From NCBI GenBank assembly GCA_902762655.1, contig CACWOZ010000019.1, positions 1 to 38,109 on the forward strand: a stretch of DNA of 38,109 nt, given 5' to 3'. The notes beneath the pieces are model-generated. The model did no database searches. It saw only the letters and a program-made list of their open reading frames with translations, and was not told where the DNA came from. The translations under genes and the position numbers were made by a program. Source of the stretch: an uncultured Bacteroidia bacterium. Its GTDB lineage: Bacteria; Bacteroidota; Bacteroidia; Bacteroidales; UBA932. Shown one piece after another: positions 24,228 to 32,724 of the stretch (position 1 is its first letter; each line of letters begins with the position of its first letter).

Positions 24228-24821
24228 TTAAAACTTCTCTTTGATCTTGTTCTGCAGCAAGGTCCGCGCACGCTGCAACTGCGAACGCGAAGTGGTTTCC
24301 GAAATCTCCAGGGCCTCTGCTATCTCCTTGTGGGAGAAACCCTCGACAACATACATGTTGAATACCGTGCGGAACCCCGGCGGCAGAGCCGCGATCATCT
24401 TGCAGAGTTCCTGGTATCCTATATTCTGAATGGGGGTAGGGTCGCCGCTGCTTACGTTCCATGCGGCATCCACATCCTCACTCTGCTTGAGTACGTCTTT
24501 CTTCCGTAAACTCATCAATGCCGTATTGACAAAGATCTTGCGGGCCCAGCCTTCGAAAGACCCCTCTCCCGAATAACTGTCCAGCTTGGTAAACAATGTC
24601 ACAAACCCATCCTGAAGGATGTCGGCAGCCGAGTCTCTGTCTCCCATATAGCGCATGCAAACTGCGAACATCTTGGACGACAAAGAATCGTAAACCGCCT
24701 TTTGTGCAAGCCTGTCCCCGTTTTTACACCTTTCGATGACATCCGGATCCAGGCCATTGCCTACTTTGCCGGTTTCCCGTTCTCGATTTTTAAGATGCGA
24801 CTTACTTCCAAAAAGTTGCAT
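24228..24821 (-). CDS. ECF (sigma-70 family) RNA polymerase sigma factor
   Basis: 197 residues from ATG 24821 (MQLFGSKSHLKNRERETG). An in-frame TTG further upstream lies in the promoter and is rejected. Region 2 is YDSLSSKMFAVCMRYMGDRDSAADILQDGFVTLFTKLDSY with the FEGWARKIFVNTAL promoter-melting segment. Region 4 is LPPGFRTVFNMYVVEGFSHKEIAEALEISETTSRSQLQRAR. It directs RNA polymerase to a stress regulon, probably including its own operon. The anti-sigma gene follows 1 nt later. A -7 box TATTTTTG (plus 24840-24847) ends 18 nt before the start. Confidence 0.94.
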   Translation of the reverse strand: MQLFGSKSHLKNRERETGKVGNGLDPDVIERCKNGDRLAQKAVYDSLSSKMFAVCMRYMGDRDSAADILQDGFVTLFTKLDSYSGEGSFEGWARKIFVNTALMSLRKKDVLKQSEDVDAAWNVSSGDPTPIQNIGYQELCKMIAALPPGFRTVFNMYVVEGFSHKEIAEALEISETTSRSQLQRARTLLQNKIKEKF

Positions 24822-24839
24822 CCTCAAAAAATGTATACG

Positions 24840-24878
24840 CAAAAATAACCAAATAACTGCAAAAAAGCACTATTTTTG
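24840..24878. promoter_or_regulatory. Divergent -7 boxes: sigma factor (-) and TPR gene (+)
   Basis: Minus-strand TATTTTTG (plus 24840-24847) and plus-strand TATTTTTG (24871-24878) face outwards in the 72-bp spacer. They end 18 nt before the sigma start and 15 nt before the TPR start. No TTTG at 19-21 bp was seen for either. Confidence 0.55.
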
Positions 24879-24893
24879 TACATATAGATTGGT

Positions 24894-26258
24894 ATGAAGA
24901 AATTGATCCTCATTGTCGCCGCCCTGCTGGTCCTCCTTCCGGAACCGGCCACAGCCCAGTCCGCACAAAGTAACAGCATTCTGGAAACGATGTTCACGGG
25001 AGCTGTCGCCAAGATGCAGACAGGCGACATCGAAACAGCGGTAAAACACTTTGAATATCTCGACAAGCATTATCCCGGCAATGACGCCGTAAACTACTGG
25101 CTTGGCCAGTGCTATGCGATGCTGGGCCGGCTCGACGATGCCGAAAAGTGCCTCCAGATGGCTGTGAGGGCCGACTCCACGAACGTCTGGTATCAGGACA
25201 TGCTCGCGAACATCTACATGAGCAAAGGGGAAGGAGAAAAATCTTCCGAAATCTACCTCAGCCTCATGGAGAAGGACCCGGGGAAGTATACAAATGCATA
25301 CACTCTTACACTCCTGGGCAACAAGAATCTGATGGAATACAAAGATTCCCTCGCTTTGGACAATTTTGAAAAGGCTTTGCTATACTCACCGGAATATGTG
25401 CCTGCAATCCTGGGCAAGAGCGAGGTGTACCGCATGCAGGGAAACATCCCGGCGTTCTTCGCCTCGCTGGACGATATGGCGGCCAACCCCAGCCTCAATC
25501 CGGCAGCCAAATGCGACTATGTCAACCAGATACTCCAGCACATCGACTACAACTTCTACCGCATGTGGGGAGCACAGCTGGATTCGCTGGTGAGCCGCTG
25601 CGCGCAGGTGCATCCATCCGACAGCAGCGCCCTGCGCCTTGCAGGCAATTGGTTCTACGGCACCGAACGCAAGGAGAAGGGCCGCGAGTACTTTAACCGC
25701 TTTGTGGAGGCATACCCCGAAAATCTTGACGCCCAGTACCTTAAACTTCAGGTGCTGATGGACGAAGGTGCCACCGCCCGCGAACTCATTGACCAGTGCG
25801 AGGTGATTATCAAGACAGGAGGTGAGAAGAACCCCCGAGTGATGCCTGCCATTGCCACCATAGGCGACACCTACCATAAACTTGGGCAGGAGAAGAATGC
25901 CTTCAAGGCCTACGACCGGGCGCTCAAGGCAGACCCGGAATACCTGCCGGTGCTGAATAACTACGCCTACTATCTCAGCCTTCAGAAGAAAAAGCTCAAG
26001 AAGGCGGCGGCCATGAGCAAGAAGACAGTGGAGAAGGACCCCGACAACGCCACCTACCTCGACACCTACGGATGGATACTCTACCTGCAGGGCAAGGCTC
26101 AGCAGGCCAAGCCATATTTCAAGCATGCCATGCTCTACGGCGGACGCGACAGCAAAGTGATCCTCGAGCATTATGCCACCGTGCTGGAAGCCCTCGGGGA
26201 GAACGACCTCGCAAAATCTTTCCGTATGCTGGCGGAACAAAAGAAGACGGAAGAATGA
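24894..26258 (+). CDS. Exported tetratricopeptide-repeat protein
   Basis: 454 residues. The signal peptide MKKLILIVAALLVLLPEPATAQ is probably cleaved after AQ, so the protein is periplasmic. Several TPR units are visible (NYWLGQCYAMLGRLDDAEKCLQMAV, ILGKSEVYRMQGNIPAFF, ATIGDTYHKLGQEKNAFKAYDRAL, YLDTYGWILYLQGKAQQAKPYFKHA). TPRs are protein-protein scaffolds. Its stop overlaps the start of the EnvC-like gene (ATGA), so the two products are made together. In other Bacteroidales the same TPR gene precedes a LytM/EnvC gene, usually with a DUF4292 lipoprotein between them. Here that gene is absent. A role in organising peptidoglycan cleavage is inferred from this pairing. Confidence 0.9.
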   Translation: MKKLILIVAALLVLLPEPATAQSAQSNSILETMFTGAVAKMQTGDIETAVKHFEYLDKHYPGNDAVNYWLGQCYAMLGRLDDAEKCLQMAVRADSTNVWYQDMLANIYMSKGEGEKSSEIYLSLMEKDPGKYTNAYTLTLLGNKNLMEYKDSLALDNFEKALLYSPEYVPAILGKSEVYRMQGNIPAFFASLDDMAANPSLNPAAKCDYVNQILQHIDYNFYRMWGAQLDSLVSRCAQVHPSDSSALRLAGNWFYGTERKEKGREYFNRFVEAYPENLDAQYLKLQVLMDEGATARELIDQCEVIIKTGGEKNPRVMPAIATIGDTYHKLGQEKNAFKAYDRALKADPEYLPVLNNYAYYLSLQKKKLKKAAAMSKKTVEKDPDNATYLDTYGWILYLQGKAQQAKPYFKHAMLYGGRDSKVILEHYATVLEALGENDLAKSFRMLAEQKKTEE

Positions 26259-27400
26259 GAAAACTCGCGGCATTTGCATTGGCAGCCACACTGCTCTGCG
26301 GGCAGGCACTCGCCCAGAACACTTCCCAGAAGAAAGCAAAGCTGGAGAGGGAGATAGCAATCCTCGACCAGCAACTTAAGGAGAACGCCAGCAAGACGAG
26401 AAGCGCCAACACCGCGCTCAAACTCACCCGCAAGAAAATCAGCGCCCGAAAAGGGCTAGTGGCAGAGAGCGACGCACAGATATCTGCCCTGAACAAGCAA
26501 ATCCACGAGAAGGATGCCAAGATAGACAGCCTGGAAGCCCGTTATACCCAGCTCTCCGGCAATTACGACAAACTGGTCCGCACGGCCTACAAGAACCGCG
26601 ACTCCCGCATCTGGTATATGTATCTGCTTTCCAGCGACGGTCTTACCCAGGGGCTGCGCCGGTACGGCTACCTCAAGAGTATGGCTGCCGGCCTGAACAC
26701 TCAAGCTCTGGAAATCAAGGACACGCGGGCAAGGCTGGAAGAGGAGAAGTCCGGCCTCGAGAAACTCCGCGAGGAGGCATCCGTGCTCCGCGACACAAGG
26801 GTAGTGGAACTCAAGCAATTGGAGAAGGATGAAAACAGTTCCAGACAACTTGTAGCCAGTCTAAATAAAGACAAGGCGAAGTACCAGAAGGAACTTGCGG
26901 CAAAGAAGAAACAGGTGCAGGCGCTCAACGCCGAACTGAACAAGATGGTGAAGAAGTCGAGCAGCAAGCCCAAGACCGAGGTCGATGCCAAACTCGACAA
27001 GCAGTTCGCCGCCAATAAAGGCAAACTTCCCTGGCCTGCCGACGGCCCGGTGGTGGATTCATTCGGTAAGCACTATCATCCCGTCTACAAGAACGTTGAG
27101 CTGCCGTTCAACAACGGCATGAACATAGCCCTCAGCAAAGACAGCGCAGTCAAAGCCGTATTCGACGGCACGGTGAGCAACGTGGTGGTCATCCCAGGCT
27201 ACAACCAGTGCATCCTGGTGCAGCACGGCGGCTATTTCACCTTCTACTGCAAACTCGCCAGCGTCAATGTCAAGGCCGGCGACAAGGTTAAGACCGGGCA
27301 GGTCCTCGGCCGTGTGGACACCATCGCCGGCGAAACCCAGCTCCACTTCGAACTCTGGGAAGGCAAGACTCCCCGCAATCCCGAACTCTGGCTTAAGTAG
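26255..27400 (+). CDS. EnvC-like murein hydrolase activator with degenerate LytM domain
   Basis: 381 residues from ATG 26255, overlapping the TPR stop. Signal peptide MRKLAAFALAATLLCGQALAQ. Residues about 25-255 are a long coiled coil (heptads such as LEREIAILDQQLKENASK, and EKSGLEKLREEASVLRD) around a central RTAYKNRDSRIWYMYLLSS...RRYGYLK segment, typical of EnvC. Residues about 265-381 are a LytM (M23) domain. The zinc ligands of active enzymes are not conserved: the usual HxGxD is NNGMN at about 285, the YxHL motif reads YCKL, and HxH is QLH. It therefore should not cut peptidoglycan itself but activate amidases, as E. coli EnvC does. The gene is convergent with feoB, with 38 bp between. 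Confidence 0.9.
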   Translation: MRKLAAFALAATLLCGQALAQNTSQKKAKLEREIAILDQQLKENASKTRSANTALKLTRKKISARKGLVAESDAQISALNKQIHEKDAKIDSLEARYTQLSGNYDKLVRTAYKNRDSRIWYMYLLSSDGLTQGLRRYGYLKSMAAGLNTQALEIKDTRARLEEEKSGLEKLREEASVLRDTRVVELKQLEKDENSSRQLVASLNKDKAKYQKELAAKKKQVQALNAELNKMVKKSSSKPKTEVDAKLDKQFAANKGKLPWPADGPVVDSFGKHYHPVYKNVELPFNNGMNIALSKDSAVKAVFDGTVSNVVVIPGYNQCILVQHGGYFTFYCKLASVNVKAGDKVKTGQVLGRVDTIAGETQLHFELWEGKTPRNPELWLK

Positions 27401-27438
27401 CCTGTACACATGCTCACTCAAAAAACTTCCGTAAACGG

Positions 27439-29802
27439 CTACCCTGCCAGTACGGTGCAGACCATTTTCCCTATCCAGGCGACGACCCAGGCGACGGCAA
27501 TGGTGTAGGCGCAGATGCCCCAGGCCCAGGCCCAGCGGCCGGTTTCGTTCTTGATGGCTACGAAGGTGGCGATGCAGGGGAAGTAAAGCAGCACGAAGAT
27601 CATGAAGGCGACGGCTGCGGGCAGGGGAACGCTGTTCTTGAGGGCGCTCTGCAAGGCAGTGTCGTTTTCGTCAACTTCATCTCCCTCCTCTCCGGCATAC
27701 ATCACGCCCAAAGAACTGACTACCAACTCCTTGGCAGCGACACCGGTAAGCAGGCCGACGTCCATGCGCCAGTCGAATCCCAGGGGATCAAGCGCCGGTG
27801 CGACCGCCTTGCCGATATGCCCGAGGAAACTCTGTTCCTGCTGTTCGGAGCGCGGCAGGCCTTCGTTCTTGGGGTAGTAGCCCAGGGCCCAGATGACGAT
27901 GGAGGCTATAAGGATGGTGGTCGCCATCTTCTGCAGATACTGCCTGCCCTTCTCCCAGGTATGCCGTCCGATTGCCTTTGCGGTAGGAATGCGGTAGGGA
28001 GGAAGCTCCATCACGAAGGGCAGGTCGTCATCTTTTATAACCCTCTTGAGGATGAGGGCCGAAAGAATGGCGAGCACCACGCCCAGCAGATAGATGCACA
28101 TCAGCGCGAGCGCAGGAGTCTTGGGGAAGAAGGCGCCCACGAGCAGCACGAAGATGGGCAGGCGGCCGGCACACGACATGAAGGGCACGAGCGCGATGGT
28201 GATCAGCCGGCTCTTGCGGCTCTCGATGGTGCGGGTGGCCATTATGGCCGGCACGTTGCAGCCGAAGCCCATCACCATGGGGATGAAACTCTTGCCGTGC
28301 AGGCCCAGATGGTGCATGAGTTTATCAACTATGAAGGCAGTGCGGGCCATGTAGCCGGAATCCTCCATTATGGAGATGAAGAAGTACAAAATGAGGATGT
28401 TGGGGAGGAACACGAGTACACTCCCCACACCCGCAATTATGCCGTCCACCAGAAGGTCTTTGAGCCAGCCTTCCACCATCACGGACGCAACCAGGTCTAC
28501 GAACTTGCCCACCAGCCAGTCTATCCAGTTCATAGGATATTGCCCGAGAGTGAAGGTTGCGGTGAAGATGAGATATAATATGGCTATGAAGATGGGGAAG
28601 GCCAGCCACTTGTTGGTGACGACGGCATCTATCTTGTCTGTAATGGTAAGCTTGGGTGCGGATTCCGCCCTCTTGTAAGTCTCTGTCAGGGCGCCCTGTA
28701 TGAAAGCGTACTTGGCATCCACGATGGCGGATTCGGAGTTATTCCCGAGGATGCGCTCGATGCGCTTCTGTTCTTCGTCGCAGGCGGCGAGGGCCTCGTC
28801 GCCAACAGCTGAGGCGCCCACGGTCTTCAGCACCTCGGAGTCATCTTCCAGCGCCTTTATTGCCAGATAGCGCGTGGAGTAGCGGGCGCGAAGGTCGGCA
28901 TCGCGCTGGAGTATAAGTTTGATGCGGTCGATGCTCTTCTCGAGTTCGGAGCCATGATTGATGTGGATGTGACGGGCCAGTTTTGGGGAATGATGCTCAT
29001 ACATCGCTATCACGGTGTCGAAGAGTTCGGGAATGCCTTTGCCGTCGCGGCATACCGTCGGGCAGATGGGCATGCCGAGAAGGTATCCGAGTTGCCGGAT
29101 GTCGATAATGTCGCCACGGGCTTCGAGTTCATCGTACATGTTCAGGGCCATCACCACAGGCAGGTTCATGTCGATGAGTTGAGCGGTGAGATATAGATTC
29201 CGCTCTATATTCGATGCGTCCACCACGTTCAGCACCACGTCCGGGGTCTTCTCCAAAAGGTTCTTGCGCACGTAGAGTTCCTCGGGGCTGTAGGCAGACA
29301 GGGAGTATGTGCCTGGGAGGTCGACCAGGGTGATCTTGTAGCCCTTGAATTCGAACTTTCCTTCCTTGGCATCGACGGTGACACCACTGTAGTTGCCAAC
29401 ATGCTCGTGGGAGCCGGAGGCTATGTTGAAAAGTGAGGTCTTGCCACAATTGGGGTTACCCACAAGGGCGACGCGTATGCTATGGCCGCGTTCTTCGGCA
29501 AGTTCGGAGATTTCCCTGTCGAGGATGGCGTGCAGGGGCTCTCCGGCGTGCTCGGAAGCGATGTGCACCTTTGCTTCCTCCTCGCTGATGACCTCTATCT
29601 TCGAGGCCTCTTCGCGGCGGAGCGATACTTTATATCCGAGTATTTCGTATTCGATAGGATCTTTGAGAGGGGCATTGAGAATCACCCTGACGGCCTTGCC
29701 ACGGATGAACCCCATTTCTATCAGGCGCTTACGGAAACTACCGTGCCCTGCCACCTTTGCGATAACGGCTTTTTCGCCGGTTTTAAGTTCTGAAAGTTGC
29801 AT
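27439..29802 (-). CDS. feoB: FeoA-FeoB fusion ferrous iron transporter
   Basis: 787 residues from ATG 29802 (MQLSELKTGEKAVIAKVAG). The in-frame extension to 29880 overlaps the promoter and is rejected. Residues 1-75 are an SH3-like FeoA domain. Residues about 109-270 are the GTPase domain: G1 GNPNCGKTS at 115-123, G3 VDLPGTYSLS, G4-like NMYD. The rest is the helical insert and membrane core with the two Gate motifs (FLPNILILYFFISIMEDSGYMAR and FVLLYFPCIATFVAIKNE). It imports Fe2+ through the inner membrane. The fused form is common in Bacteroidota, where FeoA is not separate. It is divergent from the CDP-alcohol phosphatidyltransferase gene. Confidence 0.96.
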   Translation of the reverse strand: MQLSELKTGEKAVIAKVAGHGSFRKRLIEMGFIRGKAVRVILNAPLKDPIEYEILGYKVSLRREEASKIEVISEEEAKVHIASEHAGEPLHAILDREISELAEERGHSIRVALVGNPNCGKTSLFNIASGSHEHVGNYSGVTVDAKEGKFEFKGYKITLVDLPGTYSLSAYSPEELYVRKNLLEKTPDVVLNVVDASNIERNLYLTAQLIDMNLPVVMALNMYDELEARGDIIDIRQLGYLLGMPICPTVCRDGKGIPELFDTVIAMYEHHSPKLARHIHINHGSELEKSIDRIKLILQRDADLRARYSTRYLAIKALEDDSEVLKTVGASAVGDEALAACDEEQKRIERILGNNSESAIVDAKYAFIQGALTETYKRAESAPKLTITDKIDAVVTNKWLAFPIFIAILYLIFTATFTLGQYPMNWIDWLVGKFVDLVASVMVEGWLKDLLVDGIIAGVGSVLVFLPNILILYFFISIMEDSGYMARTAFIVDKLMHHLGLHGKSFIPMVMGFGCNVPAIMATRTIESRKSRLITIALVPFMSCAGRLPIFVLLVGAFFPKTPALALMCIYLLGVVLAILSALILKRVIKDDDLPFVMELPPYRIPTAKAIGRHTWEKGRQYLQKMATTILIASIVIWALGYYPKNEGLPRSEQQEQSFLGHIGKAVAPALDPLGFDWRMDVGLLTGVAAKELVVSSLGVMYAGEEGDEVDENDTALQSALKNSVPLPAAVAFMIFVLLYFPCIATFVAIKNETGRWAWAWGICAYTIAVAWVVAWIGKMVCTVLAG

Positions 29803-29819
29803 TTTTCTACTTAACGCCA

Positions 29820-29872
29820 CAAAGTTAGACTCCTTTTGATAGTTGTGCAATCGCAATAAATTGGTATTTTTG
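29820..29872. promoter_or_regulatory. Overlapping divergent promoters of feoAB and the phosphatidyltransferase gene
   Basis: Minus strand: ATTG (plus 29848-29851), 20-bp spacer, TAACTTTG (plus 29820-29827), ending 17 nt before feoB. Plus strand: TTG (29843-29845), 19-bp spacer, TATTTTTG (29865-29872), ending 6 nt before the ATG at 29879. The two promoters interlock within about 50 bp. No clear Fur-like palindrome was recognised. Confidence 0.6.
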
Positions 29873-29878
29873 CATATC

Positions 29879-30589
29879 ATGGCAGAAGAAATAAAAGCAT
29901 CTAAAAGGATTCAGACATCGTTCCTCAATGCCGCCGAGCATAAGGCCCTTGTCTGGCTGGCAGCACGTCAGCCGAAATGGGTGACATCAAACACCCTTAC
30001 ATGGATAGGGATTGCAGGTTCCGTCATAATCGCGGCCGGATACATCCTGTCCAACCTGGATATCAGTTGGCTGTGGCTGGCGTCCTTCGGCTTTTTGGTC
30101 AACTGGTACGGGGATTCGCTCGATGGCAACCTGGCCCGTTTCAGGGGCACCCAGAGGCCCATTTACGGATACTATCTCGACCATACGGTGGATGCCATCA
30201 ACGAGATACTGATGTTCATAAGCATAGGTATTTCTTCCTTACTGAATATCTGGATCGCCGTCACGGGACTGATCCTGTATCTGCTGCTGACCCTCAACGT
30301 CAGCATGAACGCCCATCTGAAAAAGGAATTCAAACTGACCTACGCCAAGATGGGGCCGACGGAACTCAGGCTGATCCTTATCATCATCAACACCCTCTAT
30401 ATCTTCATACCGGCTCTGCGCGAGCATTCCTGGGACGTAACCATCCTCGGATATGAATTCGAACTCGGCGCGTTCGACTATGCCGGCATAGTCATAGTCG
30501 TGATGCTGGCCATTGTGTATGTGGTTTCCATTCTCAAGGATCTGGACGAATACGCCAGGATGGATCCTCCCAAACCCTGGAATGGCTGA
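29879..30589 (+). CDS. CDP-alcohol phosphatidyltransferase family protein
   Basis: 236 residues from ATG 29879. The class I signature D-x2-DG-x2-AR-x9-G-x3-D-x3-D is intact: D79, DG 82-83, AR 86-87, G97, D101, D105. Around six hydrophobic segments follow, so it is an inner-membrane enzyme. It joins a CDP-activated lipid to an alcohol, releasing CMP. The 40-residue soluble N-terminus (FLNAAEHKALVWLAARQPKWVTS) is typical of a branch that is not PgsA or PssA, so the acceptor alcohol is open. Its stop overlaps the start of the acyltransferase gene (TGATG), which points to one lipid pathway. Confidence 0.92.
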   Translation: MAEEIKASKRIQTSFLNAAEHKALVWLAARQPKWVTSNTLTWIGIAGSVIIAAGYILSNLDISWLWLASFGFLVNWYGDSLDGNLARFRGTQRPIYGYYLDHTVDAINEILMFISIGISSLLNIWIAVTGLILYLLLTLNVSMNAHLKKEFKLTYAKMGPTELRLILIIINTLYIFIPALREHSWDVTILGYEFELGAFDYAGIVIVVMLAIVYVVSILKDLDEYARMDPPKPWNG

Positions 30590-31461
30590 TGGACCTGATC
30601 AGCATCCAGGAGATCGAAAAGGCCGCTCCAGTCTTCCGGGGTAAGGCCGGAAATGTCATTGCCCGCTGGCTCCTGCGGATGCTTGGGATTACCGAGATAG
30701 AACGGCGCATCGAGGGCTTCGACATATACCGTGGGCCCGAATTCGCCAAGGCTGTCAATGCGGAAGCTGGAATGCGATATACGGTAAACGGACTCGGGCG
30801 CGAGGAAGCTCTGGAGCATTTCCGGAAATTGTTGCCGGATGGCCCGTTCATAACCATCAGCAACCACACCATGGGTGCCCTCGACGGCATTTCGCTGATA
30901 GATTTCATCGGTCACCTGCGAGGAGATTACAAGTTCATGGTGAACGAGGTGCTGGCGCGAATCGAGCCGCTGCGGGAGAATCTCATATGCGTTACTCCTA
31001 ACGGCAATTCCACCTCCACGCCCACTGCACAGAGCCTGTCCGGAATCCGGGCCGCAAAAGAGCACCTGGCAGAGGGTGGGTGTCTGGGGCTCTTCCCTTC
31101 GGGGGCGGTATCGGATCTTAAACTGTTTCAGGCCCGCCCCGCGGTGAGCGGGCATCCGGGGAAGAAGGAGCCGCGCGTACGGGATCGGGAATGGCAGATG
31201 AGCATCATCCGGTTTATATCTAAAGCCGGCGTACCGGTGCTGCCTGTGCGCTTTCTGGACGGCAATTCGCGCTTCTACTATTCCTTGGGACTGATTGACT
31301 GGCGGCTCCGTCTGCTGCGTCTCCCCGCCGAACTCCTGAACAAGTCCGGCAAGACCATACGGCTGGTTACCGGCCCCCTTATCAGCCCCGAAAAAATAGC
31401 GGAGGCCGCAAACTTGCAAGACCTCCGCAGTTTCCTACGCGCCAGCGTTTATTCGCTGTAG
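30589..31461 (+). CDS. Lysophospholipid (PlsC-like) acyltransferase family protein
   Basis: 290 residues, start overlapping the previous stop. The PlsC-type acyltransferase block is present: ITISNHTMGALDG (His93 and Asp99, H-x5-D as in the Bacteroidota hemolysin-like branch rather than H-x4-D), LGLFPSGAVSD as the glycerolipid-binding motif, and GVPVLPVRF. It transfers an acyl chain to a lysolipid or related acceptor at the inner membrane. Together with the CDP-alcohol phosphatidyltransferase it could form a short glycerolipid or aminolipid branch; the product is not known. It is convergent with the CobW-type gene, 1 nt apart. Confidence 0.87.
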   Translation: MDLISIQEIEKAAPVFRGKAGNVIARWLLRMLGITEIERRIEGFDIYRGPEFAKAVNAEAGMRYTVNGLGREEALEHFRKLLPDGPFITISNHTMGALDGISLIDFIGHLRGDYKFMVNEVLARIEPLRENLICVTPNGNSTSTPTAQSLSGIRAAKEHLAEGGCLGLFPSGAVSDLKLFQARPAVSGHPGKKEPRVRDREWQMSIIRFISKAGVPVLPVRFLDGNSRFYYSLGLIDWRLRLLRLPAELLNKSGKTIRLVTGPLISPEKIAEAANLQDLRSFLRASVYSL

Positions 31462-31462
31462 T

Positions 31463-32647
31463 TTATTCCGCCAGGCAGGAGTCCATTATCTCCTTTATGG
31501 CCGCTTTGTCGAGGTTCTGGCCGATGAAAACTATCTTCTGCATGCGGTCGCCGTAGGCGGGATCCCAGTCGCGTCGCAGCGCCTCATCGGTTTCCAGCAG
31601 CCTGCTCAGCTGGTCTTTGGGCATCGCGGCATACCAGAGGCCGGCCTCGCGGAGCGTCTTCTGCACTCCGGCCTGTTCGAAGAGATAGCATTTGTCGATA
31701 TCGGCAGTAAAATAGCAAAGGCCCTTCGCACGGATGATGTTGTCCGGCCACAGGCGCGCCACGGCATAGTCGAACTTGTTAAGGTCCAGGGCCGGGCGCA
31801 CGTTATATACATAGGTGCCGATGTTGTACTCCTCAACCTCGCCGCCCTCATGTTCATGGTGATGATGGTGGTGTTCATGCTCGTCATCGTCATCATCATC
31901 GTCATCGTGGTGGCCTTCTATTTCGGAGATCCAGGCGGCGCTGGTTGCAACTTTCTCGAAGTCGAACTTGCCGGTATTAACAAGTTTGTCGAGATCCACA
32001 TCTCCGTAGTCGCACTCCATTATCTCCACGCCCGGATTCAGGGTCTTGATTATCTGCCTCACCCGGGCGAGTTCTTCCGGCTTTACTTCGGAAGCCTTGT
32101 TCAGCAGCACCACGTTGCAGAACTCTATCTGCTCTATCACCAGACGCTCCAGGTCTTCATCGTCGATGTCGGGGCGCCGGAGAGCATCGCCGCAGGCAAA
32201 CTCGCTCTGCATGCGCAGGGCGTCGACAACGGTGACGATGCAGTCCAGTTTGGGATTGATGAGTTGTTTCGGACCAAGTTGCGGCACGCTGCAGATGGTC
32301 TGTGCAATTGGGGCGGGCTCGCAGATGCCGCTGGCTTCGATAACGATGTAGTCGAACTTGTCCATCTTGCAGAGTTCGGAGAGTTGCGCCACAAGGTCCA
32401 TCTTGAGGGTGCAGCAGATGCAACCGTTCTGCAGGGCCACCAGGCTGTCGTCGGTGCCGCCCACTATGCCGCCCTTTTCAATCAGGTCGGCGTCTATGTT
32501 CACCTCGCCGATGTCGTTTACGATGACGGCGAATTTGATTCCCTTTTTATTGGTAAGGATGCGGTTAAGGAGAGTCGTCTTGCCGCTTCCGAGGTAACCG
32601 GTCACGAGAAGGACCGGAATCTGTTTTTCTTCCAAAGTTATTGTCAT
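31463..32647 (-). CDS. CobW/P47K (COG0523) family metal-chaperone GTPase with His/Asp-rich tract
   Basis: 394 residues. The SIMIBI-class GTPase has a P-loop GYLGSGKTT at 17-25, the family's metal-binding CxCC motif GCICC at 75-79, a Walker B-like IVIEASGICEPAPI, and an NK-type guanine motif LLNKASE. Residues about 246-268 are a run of His, Asp and Glu that should bind divalent metal. A C-terminal CobW_C domain follows (YVYNVRPALDLNKFD, RAKGLCYF, FIGQNLDK). COG0523 proteins deliver metals, mostly zinc, to client enzymes (ZNG1-type). The client here is not shown by the neighbours. A -7 box TAGATTTG (plus 32671-32678) lies 23 nt before the start. Confidence 0.92.
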   Translation of the reverse strand: MTITLEEKQIPVLLVTGYLGSGKTTLLNRILTNKKGIKFAVIVNDIGEVNIDADLIEKGGIVGGTDDSLVALQNGCICCTLKMDLVAQLSELCKMDKFDYIVIEASGICEPAPIAQTICSVPQLGPKQLINPKLDCIVTVVDALRMQSEFACGDALRRPDIDDEDLERLVIEQIEFCNVVLLNKASEVKPEELARVRQIIKTLNPGVEIMECDYGDVDLDKLVNTGKFDFEKVATSAAWISEIEGHHDDDDDDDDEHEHHHHHHEHEGGEVEEYNIGTYVYNVRPALDLNKFDYAVARLWPDNIIRAKGLCYFTADIDKCYLFEQAGVQKTLREAGLWYAAMPKDQLSRLLETDEALRRDWDPAYGDRMQKIVFIGQNLDKAAIKEIMDSCLAE

Positions 32648-32670
32648 TTTGTCAATTGATCTTCTTTTTA

Positions 32671-32721
32671 CAAATCTACTCTAAAATCCTCAAACTTTGT
32701 TCCAAGAATAAACTATATTTG
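32671..32721. promoter_or_regulatory. Divergent -7 boxes: CobW-type gene (-) and GH123 gene (+)
   Basis: Minus-strand TAGATTTG (plus 32671-32678) and plus-strand TATATTTG (32714-32721) both fit TAnnTTTG. The latter ends only 3 nt before the ATG at 32725, implying a leaderless or near-leaderless transcript. Confidence 0.5.
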
Positions 32722-32724
32722 CGT

